A stretch of DNA of 64,000 bases from Sthenelais limicola (lineage: Eukaryota; Annelida; Polychaeta; Phyllodocida; Sigalionidae): the NCBI GenBank assembly GCA_942159475.1, contig OW804096.1:17570906-17634905 (forward strand). The letters are read 5' to 3'. The position numbers and the translations under genes are program-made. Position 1 is the stretch's first letter. Every line of letters starts with the position of its first letter. Shown in pieces: positions 55,041 to 64,000 of the stretch. The notes below the pieces were generated by a model. The model ran no database searches. It saw only the letters and a list, made by a program, of their open reading frames with translations, and was not told the origin of the DNA.

Positions 55041-56345
55041 CACATGGTCACTCACAGGAGTACTACTGCCTTGTCTTACTACCTCTGTTACTCCAACCCA
55101 TGGTCACTCACAGGGCTACTACTGCCTTGTCTCACTACCTCTGTCACTTCAACCCATGGTCACTCACAGGGCTACTACTGCTTTGTCTCACTATCTCTGT
55201 CCCTGCAACCCATGGTCACTCACAGGGCTACTACTGCTTTGTCTCACTACCTCTGTCACTTCAACCCATGGTCACTCACAGGGCTACTACTACCTTGTCT
55301 CACTACCTCACTCCAACCCATGGTCACTCACAGGGCTACTACTGCCTTGTCTCACTACCTCTGTCACTTCAACCCATGGTCACTCACAGGGCTACTACTG
55401 CCTTGTCTCACTACCTCTGTCACTCCAACCCATGGTCATTCACAGGGCTACTACTGCTTTGTCTCACTACCTCTGTCACTCCAACCCATGGTCTCTGCCA
55501 GGCTACTACTGCCTTGTCTCACTACCTCTATCACTGCAACCCATGGTCACATACATGGCTACTACTGCTTTGTCTCACTACCTCTGTCACTCCAACCCAT
55601 GGTCACTCACAGGGCTACTACTGCCTTGTCTCACTACCTCTGTCACTCCAACCAATGGTCACTCACATGGCTACTACTACCTTGTCTCACTACCTGTCAC
55701 TCCAACCCATGGTCATTCACAGGGCTACTAATGTCTTGTCTCACTACCACTGTCCCTCCAACCCATGGTCACTCACATGGCTACTACTGCCTTGTCTCCC
55801 TACCGCTGTCACTCCAACCCATGGTCACTCACAGGGCCACTACTGCCTTGTCTCACTACCTCACTCCAACCCATGGTCACTCACATGGCTACTACTGCCT
55901 TGTCTCACTACCTCTGTTACTCCAACCCTTGGTCACTCACATTGCTACCACTGCCTTATCTCACTACCTCTGTCAATCCTTCCCATAATCACTCACAGGG
56001 CTACTAGGTGAATGAGATTGCTTTACGCTCTTATCAACACATTTAAGATGGTTATATCAAGGGTGGGAGAGCTGAGAAGGAGGCAGTTTATGATCATACC
56101 CAGGAAACAGAGATAGAGAAGAAGGGAGAGAGAGACAGAGAAAAACAGACAGAAAGGCACTTTATGGTCTTACCCAGGACCATCACAGGGCTCCTACTGC
56201 CTTGTCTCACTACCTCTGTCACTCCAAGCCATGGTCACTCACAGGGCTACTACTGCCTTGTCTCACTACCTCTGTCACTCCAAGCCATGGTCACTCACAG
56301 GGCTACCACTGCCTTGTCTCACTACCTCTGTCACTCCAACCCACA
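55041..56345 (+). repeat. 56-bp minisatellite, open in three frames
   Basis: About 20 units at 55041-56007 and three more at 56186-56345 (CCATGGTCACTCACAGGGCT, ACTACTGCCTTGTCTCAC, TACCTCTGTCACTCCAA). The unit length of 56 shifts the frame each time, so frames of up to 341 residues cycle the same three peptides. This explains the ORFs without a gene. It is interrupted by repeat D. Confidence 0.9.
56008..56180 (+). repeat. repeat D copy 6 inside the minisatellite
   Basis: GAATGAGATTGCTTTACGC to TATGGTCTTACCCAGG. Minisatellite units resume immediately after it, so D inserted after the array existed. Confidence 0.85.
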
Positions 56346-56470
56346 TAGATGCGGGCATATGCAAAAGAGTTACTACTAGGAAACGATGATTTTCTTAAAA
56401 TGTGACCACTGTCAATAGCTCTGTCAATCCATCCAACTAAAAGCTTGTTATTGTTACTGATGACTTATAT

Positions 56471-56705
56471 GGGTCAGATATTCAGAAAATGTACAATTCG
56501 TCTTCACCAATCCTATCAAAAAACGCAAATTTAAGACAGAAATAACTCTCAAAATGTACTTTAACTTAACCAAACAGATTGCTAGAATAAATGTAATGCC
56601 GTATATACTCGAATTTACCTACTATTGACCAAATTGCAGCCTAATTTAGCAGAATTTACTAAATGTGTAGATCTGCCAATTGTACATTTTCTGAAGATCT
56701 GACCC
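56471..56705 (-). mobile_element. TIR-A copy 25
   Basis: Full-length. Flanks ATAT and AGAT match at three of four bases. Confidence 0.9.
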
Positions 56706-56736
56706 AGATACTGTAATTCCTTTCAGATTTCCACTT

Positions 56737-56806
56737 AATCTCATCTGTTCAAATCAAAACCCATTTTTTAGCGACTTAAGACTCAATTGTCCGTAACACA
56801 TTACCT
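56737..56806 (-). mobile_element. solo TIR-B end
   Basis: AATCTCATCTGTTCAAATC, then TAGCGACTTAAGACTC and AACACATTACC. Confidence 0.6.
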
Positions 56807-56822
56807 ATGGACACCAATATAT

Positions 56823-57057
56823 GGGTCAGATTTTCAGAAAATGTACAATTGGCATCTGTACACATTTAGTAACTTCTGCTAAATTAGGCTGCAATTTGGT
56901 CAATACTAGGTAAATTCGAGTATATTCGGCATTGCATTGATTCTAGAAATCTGTTTGGTTAGGTTGAACTGTATTTTGAACTTTATTTTCGTCTGAAATT
57001 TGGGTTATTTGAGAGGATTGGTGAAGGTAAATTGTACATTTTCTGACGATCTGACCC
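56823..57057 (+). mobile_element. TIR-A copy 26, target duplication ATAT
   Basis: Full-length. ATAT at 56819-56822 and 57058-57061. Confidence 0.9.
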
Positions 57058-57077
57058 ATATAATGAAGCCTTATGTT

Positions 57078-57310
57078 GGTCTGATCTTGAGAAAACGTAG
57101 AATTGGCACCACCAATCCTCTCAAATAACCCACATTTAGGACAAAAATCAGGTTCAAAATCCAGTTCAACATAACCAGACAGATTTATTGAATGGATACA
57201 ATACAGAATACATTCAAATATACCTAGTATTTATCAACCTTCACTCTAATTCAGCAGAATTTGACAGATGTGTAGAACTGTAGATGGTGCATTTTCTGAA
57301 AGTCTGGCCC
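57078..57310 (-). mobile_element. TIR-A copy 27
   Basis: Ends are diverged (GGTCTGATCTTGAG and AAGTCTGGCCC). Confidence 0.8.
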
Positions 57311-57620
57311 ATGTAGGAAGTTCATAGTGGAGTATGTGTATTGTGTATCAATGGTTTGAGGGACAAGTCTATAATAAGATGGACATGTAGTCCACAGGGG
57401 GAACACCCAGGCACCTATGCTCAGATTTATAATTACTATTGATCTATTTGTTCCTTCAGGAATGGATCTAGCCATAGATGACGATGGAAGACATTGCTAT
57501 GGTTTTAAAACGTAAAGGATGTACAATATAGATAATGGAATGTGTTTTATAAGGTAGCCAGGATGGTTATCTAGATGTCATGACACCCCTATGCTTTGGT
57601 TGGTTGTCTATACCTTATAT
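57311..57620. other. no recognisable feature
   Basis: About 310 bases without a gene or named repeat. Confidence 0.4.
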
Positions 57621-57854
57621 GGGTGAAATCGCCAGAAAATGTACAATTCGTCTTCACCAATCCTCTCAAATAACCCAAATTTAAGACATAAATTAGGTTC
57701 TAAATTTAGTTTAACAACCACACAGAGATTGCTAGAATCAATGCAAGCCGAATATACTCGGATTAACATAGTATTGGCAGCATTTCAGCCTAATTTAGAA
57801 GTTATTACTAAATGTGTACAGCTCTATATTGTACATTTTCTCAAAATCTGACCC
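57621..57854 (-). mobile_element. TIR-A copy 28, variant left end, duplication ATAT
   Basis: The left end GGGTGAAATCGCCAG differs from the usual GGGTCAGATTTTCAG; the right end is ordinary. ATAT lies on both sides (57617-57620 and 57855-57858), so the variant end is a true terminus. Confidence 0.9.
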
Positions 57855-58154
57855 ATATACTGTATGCACCGTCAGCAAGGTGGGACTTGTAAACATGAAA
57901 ATGGTGCATATTATATCAGAGTGGCTGTACACAACTATAGAGTGAAATCCTACCATGATATAAAGTTATCTGGAATCACACGTGCGATCTGGCAGCTCCA
58001 GATTATGTCATGTCATTTGTGACGTCATGCTTTAAAGTATGAGCCAATAGAAACGTCCCTTACATTGCTGCTTACTTGTTTTTACTGTGATGAGGATCCA
58101 CTCCAAGCTGGGTTTCTCGTAGATTCACAACATAGTAAAAACGTGTAATCATAA
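57855..58154. other. no recognisable feature
   Basis: About 300 bases. No gene or named repeat. Confidence 0.4.
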
Positions 58155-58552
58155 TAGGAGGCCTCCACTATCAGCAAGTAGTGGCTAATGGTGTCGCCAA
58201 TAGAGCTGCCAATAGATTTTCGACTGAATACTGGCAAGTAGAGGCTAATAGAAAATCTATTGGTAATAAAGCAATTTGTAATGAGTTGTTCCACTGTGTC
58301 AAGTAGTGGCCAATAGTGGCCAATGAACGGCCAATGGCAATCTATTCGCTGAAGAAATCAAAACGTTTTGATTCTTCTGCCAATGACAGCAAGTTGCGAC
58401 CAATGAAGTGCCAGTCATTTGCAATGACTTGCCATTCATTTGCACCACCTCCTCCACTATGGCAAGTAGCAATGCCAATAGAGCGGCCAATAATTGGCCG
58501 CTCTATTGGCAACACAAACTTACCACTACTTGCTCATAGTGGAGCTCGCCTA
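58155..58552. mobile_element. TIR-H copy 2, uninterrupted
   Basis: GGCCTCCACTATCAGCAAGT at the left; CTTGCTCATAGTGGAGCTCG at the right. Many GCCAATAG and TTGCCA motifs in both orientations. It shows the H site without the TIR-I insertion. A central palindrome GCGGCCAATAATTGGCCGC is conserved in both copies. Confidence 0.85.
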
Positions 58553-58591
58553 TTATAAGATACATATCCCCAGATCTAATGCTTGTTACAT

Positions 58592-58826
58592 GGGTCAGAT
58601 TTTCAGAAAATGTACAATCAGCAGCTCTACACATTTAGGAAATGCTGCTAAATTAGACTGAAAAACGATGAATACTGGGTATATCTAAGTATATTTGGTA
58701 TAGCATTGATTTAAAGTATTAGTTCTGTTATGTTGAACTGAATTTTATAGCTCATTTTTGCATTAAATGTGGGTTATTTGAGAGGATTGGTGAAGGCGAA
58801 TTGTACATTTTCTAAAGATCTCACCC
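58592..58826 (+). mobile_element. TIR-A copy 29, target duplication ACAT
   Basis: ACAT at 58588-58591 and 58827-58830. The right end is mutated (CTCACCC). Confidence 0.9.
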
Positions 58827-59311
58827 ACATACGCTCTTATTATACATATAGTTGTGTTACTAGTGTCTTTTTTAATATATTTACTTCGAAGTTAGTAATG
58901 TCCTAACAATATGCCTCGGAAGACCAAAACAATTGTGTGGACCTTTCCCTAAGGTACCTCAGTGCTCCAGTGCTTTCAGTGTATAATAAACCAGAATATT
59001 ATCAATATCTGAGTTTTTTCTTAGCTATAACAGAGACATACAAATATTTGAAGATAAATAATAATGTTCACTTTTCTCTTTGCAGGTAAATACAGTTATA
59101 CAAGGCTAGCAGTGAATAAGGTATGGTAACTAGAATACCTTCTTTTTTTTAAAAATTTTATTGGACAAAGTTTCATATGATAGTTCTTATTTGCATACTT
59201 AGATGCAGCACTGAGTGGAAGACCGTTGTTATTCATTATTGAATATTCTCCAGAGAGCATAGATGTCAATAACTAAACTGTATTTCATTTTGACAATAGG
59301 GCAATACATTT
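58827..59311. other. no recognisable gene
   Basis: AT-rich. A good acceptor-like TCTCTTTGCAG ends near 59085 without a convincing exon after it. Confidence 0.4.
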
Positions 59312-59486
59312 GGGTTGGATTTTCAGATAATGTACAATTTGGCCAATACTAGATAAGTTCGGCATTGAATTGATTCTAGCAGTCTGTTTGCTTAGGTTGA
59401 ACTGTATTTTGAACTGAATTTTCGTCTGAAATTTGGGTTTTTGAGAGGATTGGTGAAGGTGATTTGTACATTTTCTGATATTTCAA
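59312..59486 (+). mobile_element. TIR-A copy 30, internally deleted
   Basis: GGGTTGGATTTTCAG, then a jump from ACAATT directly to TGGCCAATACTAG. About 60 bases of the left half are missing. Confidence 0.75.
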
Positions 59487-59784
59487 CAATTTAAGGTTAT
59501 GATGCCCTTGTCATTTCTTGAGGATAAATGATTGACTCCACTGTTCATTGCATATTCGTGGCTGTTCGTAGCCTGTCTGTTGCTTGTTGAAATCACAGTT
59601 TTTCAAACATTTATCATGCAACAGAGGGTTAGTCATGACTATTCCTACTCGTTTGTAGAGCTGCGTTTGTAAGCTGCAAAAAGGACGGGATTCCCTTTGT
59701 ATTATTTTCCTTGCGCAACACCCCTCCAACATTGTTTCCTTCAGTCATTTTTTTTACATTTCTTTATTTAGGTAAGATATCGGT
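59487..59784. other. no recognisable feature
   Basis: About 300 bases. No gene or named repeat. Confidence 0.4.
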
Positions 59785-59878
59785 AAGATACCGAATATTT
59801 GTATGTTAGATTTGTACAGAATCAATCCCAGGATGCACTGTAACAAACATGCGCAGTGGCACATGCAACTCCCCTATT
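59785..59878 (+). mobile_element. TIR-C fragment (right end)
   Basis: GAATATTTGTATGTTAGATT to ACATGCAACTCCCCTATT. Confidence 0.75.
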
Positions 59879-60409
59879 GCATGCAAATCAAAAGTTCAAG
59901 TTGTCACAAATACTGTTCAAGTCTGCGTCACTTTCCAACTAGAAGTTGAACTTTCCCATTTAATAATAAATCACCCACCGCTGATGCATGATCTAATTTT
60001 CAAAATCAAAGATGACATCTGCAATCTGCAGAACCCACGTTTCCATGGAGACCTGCGAGAGCAGACGACATTTTTGTCCTTCCTACTTAGACTCCCGTCA
60101 AATCTCGTTCAATATCACGTGACGAGAACAAAAGCGAGAGCTAGGAATGGCAACAGAGCTTTATTGATTGCTAGACAAGGTATAAGGGCACATTAAAATG
60201 AAACTGTTTCATTAGAATTGGAAAGACATCAATTATTTGTTTTAAGTCAATAATCACATTATTATTCACTCTAACAAAGGGAAATTAGATTTCTCTATAT
60301 AATAGGAGGGCCTTAAATTAGTAGCTTCAGCGAATAGTGGAAATTGTATTGAGCTATTTTTACTCCTAATGTACTCTTTAAGTTGATTTGCAAATGGGAT
60401 AGACTATTA
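59879..60409. other. no gene accepted
   Basis: A 115-residue plus-strand frame starts inside the TIR-C fragment and ends at 60196. Codon use and context give no support for a gene. Confidence 0.4.
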
Positions 60410-60625
60410 AGGCCTCTGAAAATGTACATTTTCCTTAAACCAATTATCTAAAAAAAGACTTTAAGAGAAAAATGAGGTTCAATTTATGGTTCCATACAGC
60501 AAAAGTTCTTTTAATCAGCGCAATACTGGATACTTTGAGATATAATTAGTCTATAGTTTTCAGGCAAATTTAGCAGAATACTCACAATGCCAATCCCAAT
60601 TATTTTTTAAATATCAATCTTTATC
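60410..60625 (-). mobile_element. TIR-A copy 31, very diverged
   Basis: GCCTCTGAAAATGTACATTT to ATTTAGCAGAATACTCAC. The right end is lost. The oldest-looking copy. Confidence 0.6.
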
Positions 60626-60656
60626 ACATTATCCTACATTCTGGGTGTAATACCAA

Positions 60657-61009
60657 TTGTGATGGGTTTCAGGAAAATGAGTCACAAGTAGCAAAAACGA
60701 CATTTTGAAAGTGATCTATTAATACATGTCCCAAATTTCAAGACTGTGGATTAAATATATCCCTGCATGTCTAAGGTCATCCTATGTAGTCTATTCATAG
60801 CTTCTTTACCAAAGATTGTCCACTAATAAGTATTGCAAACTTTTTTTTCAAAAACAAAAATATCACACTTAAATATAAAAATAACTATTAGATGTCCTTC
60901 ATGTTTACTATCCTTGAAATCGGCTTGATCTCATCTTTTCAAATATAATGATATCTCAAAATCCATTTTTTGCGACTTGTGCCTCATTTTTACTAAAACA
61001 AATCACAAT
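60657..61009 (+). mobile_element. TIR-B copy 10, full length
   Basis: ATTGTGATGGGTTTCAGG and the inverse (TTTTACTAAAACAAATCACA). About 60 interior bases are missing compared with copy 8. Confidence 0.85.
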
Positions 61010-61089
61010 TATCTTCTTAAATTGTGTGTATATAGGGACAGAGTACAGACATTACTTATCATAGCAAAGTTATTATTGTTTGACCTATG

Positions 61090-61370
61090 GAAAAATCATT
61101 GAGCGATAATAAGTGAAGCCACTACAGGAAAGGATTTCAGCCAGTAACCAAATATATGTCGACATTTATGAAGCCCTATATCAAAAACAACAGTACAAAA
61201 TCCTGCAAAACTGAGAAAATGTCTTTAAGATGTGCCTTTGAAAACCAAACGTCTGAACCATGTCGAAACTGGGTGCATATCTTTAATATATGTCAATATA
61301 ATCGATGTGATATAAATTTTAGCATTATGTTTAATCGCTACATCTCATTTTGATCGTTATTTAGTTTAGT
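61090..61370 (+). repeat. repeat F copy 4
   Basis: GAGCGATAATAAGTGAAG, then AAATATATGTCGACATTTAT and GCCCTATATCAAAAACAACA. Diverged from copies 1 and 2. Confidence 0.55.
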
Positions 61371-62273
61371 CTATGTCGATCCATTTGACTACTTAGTTAC
61401 TTGATAATTTACTTAAAATGTATATGATAAAATCAGGCTATTCTGAGAAAATTTGCATTAAATGTAACGAAAAGTCTATGACCTGAATGAAATATTTTCA
61501 AAATAAAAATCAAATCAAACGTAAAAAAACAGTATAGTGCGGCTTCAATTCAGACAGGAGCTTCAATTTTCAATATCACAATCAGAAGGCCCTTATTACT
61601 ATGGAACGACTGTTATAAGAATGGAGAAAAGATCACCTTCTCAAATTACCAAGAAAAATAACTTTAACTTTCCGTTTCGTTACGCTGGTAGATGGTAATT
61701 ACAATAGAGCGCAGACACTGACATTCGAGAAGAGAACGATTTTTAGAAATTTGAGATTTAGCGAGTGGCGATAGCGAGCCAATTGAGATTCAGAAATGCC
61801 AGGCTAATACCAGAGGCAGAGAAGGCTCATTTATCTTAAGATCCATTCCATTTCTCTCATGATAACCAAGATAACTAAGAATCGGAGATTCATTAAACCT
61901 GTCCTCTTTGTTAAGGATGATTGAGGGTATTTTGAGAAATTGTGGTATCAGCCTGATTTATTCATATGTGAAGTCCCTACCATGTAGAATTAAAATATAT
62001 AATTTGTTAGGGGGTTTCCGAATTAGATTGTCTGCTATTTCAGTATGAAAATAAAACACAATTTAATATGGGGGTCAAAGGGAAAACGGTTGGGTTTTCT
62101 TTTACATTTTAAGGCTCAGAAATAAATGATTTCTTTTGCTTGCGACTGAAATTCCACATTCGTGTTGCATTAATCTTTCTCTCCCGGCTGGAGAAAAGCC
62201 AATCTTGGACCCAGTTTGCTTCAATATACTCAGTCCATATATCAGCTATTGAATAAATCTTGTGAGATTTAGT
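61371..62273. other. no gene recognised
   Basis: About 900 AT-rich bases without a named repeat. Only short chance frames. Confidence 0.4.
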
Positions 62274-62506
62274 CTTAAATCGCCAGAAAATGTTCAATTC
62301 ACCTTCACCAATCCTCTCAAATAACCCAAATTTCAGACATAAATAAAGTTCAAAATACAGTTCAACCTAACCAAACCGATTGCTAGAATCAATGCAATGC
62401 CAAATATACTCAAATTTACCTAGTATTGGCCAAATTGTAGTCTAATTTAGCAGAATTTACTGAATGTGTACAGCTGCCAATTGTACATTTTCTGAAAATC
62501 TGACCC
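62274..62506 (-). mobile_element. TIR-A copy 32, variant left end
   Basis: Left end of the AATCGCCAG type; right end TCTGAAAATCTGACCC. Confidence 0.85.
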
Positions 62507-62756
62507 AATAAAGCACTTGACTGAGCAATGAATCACTCTGTGCAAGGGAGACTACTCTATCTGCCGGGCCTGGCATCATTGATCCATTGGTCAATAAGAT
62601 AATATAATAAATGTCTTATACAGAACTACAGTTTGAGTTATATTTTCTGATTGATTTTATCATATGATTCCCATTAGTCACAGCCTTCAGCAGTCGAGGG
62701 GCTGTGACAACTAGAGGCAGAGACTAAAGAGATTAATATCCTTCATTTCGGGACTG

Positions 62757-62818
62757 CTGGTATTTCAAAATTATTTTTTTGCGACTTGTGATTCATTTTC
62801 CTACAACACATCACAAAT
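62757..62818 (-). mobile_element. solo TIR-B right end
   Basis: TTTTTTGCGACTTGTGATTC, ATTTTCCT, then ACAACACATCACAAAT. Confidence 0.7.
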
Positions 62819-63163
62819 TAATAAAGTGAAGAATCCTTCCCTCCACAACTTGTGTCAAATTACTGGTCATAAACAGAAATATTTGCCCATTGATGTGAAC
62901 AAAGAGGAGAGTTTAATAACTTTCTGATTCATTAATGATGCTTTAATCAATCTTCTATTCTTAGATATATTGGTTAATCAGGATCATGTCAAGTTCAGTT
63001 TAGAAGAGGAAGCATTTTCATTTTGTACAAACAGATAGGAATTGCACCGATGGGAATTGAAGTTCACAAAATTAGACAAACAATTTTTTTCTGCAAAGTT
63101 GCACAACACATCTGGACATCAGGTGAAAAACTGACTGGTGGAACAGACACTTAATCACTCGTT
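62819..63163. other. no recognisable feature
   Basis: About 340 bases. No gene or named repeat. Confidence 0.4.
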
Positions 63164-63240
63164 TAGTCTAGGCTCAGGGAAAACCTCTCACTCCAATCTA
63201 GGCTCAGAGTTGAGAGAGTTCCTCCAAACTGAGGTTGTGT
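63164..63240 (-). mobile_element. TIR-G fragment
   Basis: TTTAGTCTAGGCTCAGGG and AATCTAGGCTCAGAGTTGAG. It ends where the retrotransposon 5' region begins. Confidence 0.55.
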
Positions 63241-63373
63241 TGACATCTATTTAAAGATGTTAAAGATGGCGCGCGAGTAAGACGTGCCCGCACAGCGCTG
63301 TGTGAATCATCTAGGATATCTCCGTCAATTAATCTCTCATCTCACTCAACTATTGTTCATTCGACGTGCAAAG
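63241..63373 (+). promoter_or_regulatory. 5' leader of retrotransposon ORF1
   Basis: A GC-richer leader with a five-codon upstream frame (ATGGCGCGCGAGTAA at 63265). The in-frame stop at 63278-63280 closes the ORF1 frame upstream, so 63374 is the first in-frame ATG. Confidence 0.45.
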
Positions 63374-64000
63374 ATGTCTACTACACATTTGAAGCACTAT
63401 AATTCTATCATATTGGTTGATTCTCAGGATTTTGGAGAAAACTCCAACCTCCACACATCGACTCCACTAAATGCTGCGTCCCAAGATGGCGTCCAGGACC
63501 GCCTACCTACTAGACCTACCTATGCTACTGAGGTACACCCAGTAGTCAGGGACCCATTTGATTCTTTTGAAGGTGAAGGTATTGAGGAAGTTGATCAACC
63601 TACTCTCATTATGATGACCCAGCAGGGTAACAATCATCTGGATAACAACACTAATGATAACAATACCAATGAACTGGATAAGCTACGCACCGAGATTGCT
63701 TCTCTACGGGAGATGCTTCTGGCAAACAACACGGGGGAGCCCGTCCAACCTCAGCCCCAGACGGCCGAGGCAGCCACGATCACCGCTAACAATCATGACT
63801 CCAGCGGCATCACGGTGCCCGAAAACCATCATTCGTCTTCACTTCCTACCACACTGGACTATACTCAACCCCCATGGAATACATTGTTTGCTATGCAACA
63901 TCAAATATCACAACTAGATGAAAGGTTAGAAAGTGTCTTTAATTCCACATTTGAGCAATCAATAACCATCTCAGGCATTCCTGAAGACATAGTCATCCAG
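63374..64000 (+). CDS. non-LTR retrotransposon ORF1 (partial, runs off window)
   Basis: 209 codons stay open from ATG at 63374 to the last base of the window. The N-terminus is Asn/Ser/Pro/Gln-rich and low in structure. Two short heptad-like stretches follow (NELDKLRTEIASLREML near residue 98, and MQHQISQLDERLESVF near 176), fitting a trimerising coiled coil. The visible end, ITISGIPEDIVIQ, resembles the first strand of the RRM in L1/CR1-type ORF1 proteins (usual form: l.I.GiPE). Base composition is less AT-rich than the flank and the frame is undamaged, so this may be a young insertion. ORF1 proteins bind element RNA in the cytoplasm. The rest, including any reverse transcriptase, lies beyond the window. 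A host gene exon cannot be excluded. Confidence 0.6.
   Translation, partial: MSTTHLKHYNSIILVDSQDFGENSNLHTSTPLNAASQDGVQDRLPTRPTYATEVHPVVRDPFDSFEGEGIEEVDQPTLIMMTQQGNNHLDNNTNDNNTNELDKLRTEIASLREMLLANNTGEPVQPQPQTAEAATITANNHDSSGITVPENHHSSSLPTTLDYTQPPWNTLFAMQHQISQLDERLESVFNSTFEQSITISGIPEDIVIQ

Noticed and set aside
54986..56011. Plus-strand reading frames of 341, 314 and 191 residues
   Set aside because: All arise from the stop-free 56-bp unit, and the frame cycles every unit. No start context, introns or conserved domain.
55041..56345. CRISPR-like regular array
   Set aside because: Units are contiguous without unique spacers, and the DNA is eukaryotic. It is a minisatellite.
59849..60196. 115-residue plus-strand frame
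   Set aside because: Starts within a TIR-C end and shows no recognisable domain.

Overview
This is eukaryotic, almost certainly animal, DNA. It has GT-AG introns, polyadenylation signals, non-LTR retrotransposon debris and a dense load of short inverted-repeat elements. The sequence is AT-rich by eye. The repeat spectrum, including a (GTGA)n-headed repeat with a TTTACGCCG core, looks like a marine invertebrate such as a mollusc or another non-vertebrate. I cannot name the species. No ordinary host gene is evident after about 9.8 kb.

Positions 1-9784 hold a two-protein, probably transposon-derived locus. A zinc-finger DDE transposase of the CACTA/Transposase_21 type (915 aa as spliced) lies in a single exon at 1428-4173. 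Downstream on the same strand are nine further exons (4563-8363) that join in frame into a 549-aa SAM-domain protein. A short upstream exon (1007-1057) ends in AT. Both the transposase acceptor and the first SAM-exon acceptor are followed by G, so either splice creates an in-frame ATG. The transposase then sits inside the first intron of the second gene, which is the layout of plant En/Spm (tnpD inside intron 1 of tnpA). A block of about ten ACGGTCA motifs in both orientations at 9431-9784 looks like a CACTA subterminal region. The matching left end is not visible and may lie left of the window.

Positions 9.8-63 kb are repeat-dominated and contain layered mobile elements. TIR-A (about 235 bp, GGGTCAG termini, 4-bp target duplications, roughly 33 whole or partial copies, about 7 kb) is the commonest. 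TIR-B (about 400 bp, ATGTGATGTGTTTCAGG ends) and TIR-C (about 350 bp, ATAGGGG ends) are next. Others are a (CACT)n-tailed repeat D, repeats E/F, and TIR families G, H and I nested inside one another. There are also a 486-bp element with a 7-bp duplication, several single hairpin elements, many 3' tails of non-LTR retrotransposons, an eroded reverse-transcriptase C-terminus (31975-32235), and three hammerhead-like motifs of the kind carried by Penelope-like elements.

Large minisatellites occur at 17407-18290 (about 70 bp), 46680-47330 (about 70 bp), 51230-52110 (23 bp, purine-rich) and 55041-56345 (56 bp, open in all three frames). A tandem duplication at 45040-46197 carries a different element in each copy, giving natural empty-site evidence. 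At the right edge, 63374-64000 is the start of an open reading frame that runs off the window and looks like ORF1 of a non-LTR retrotransposon.
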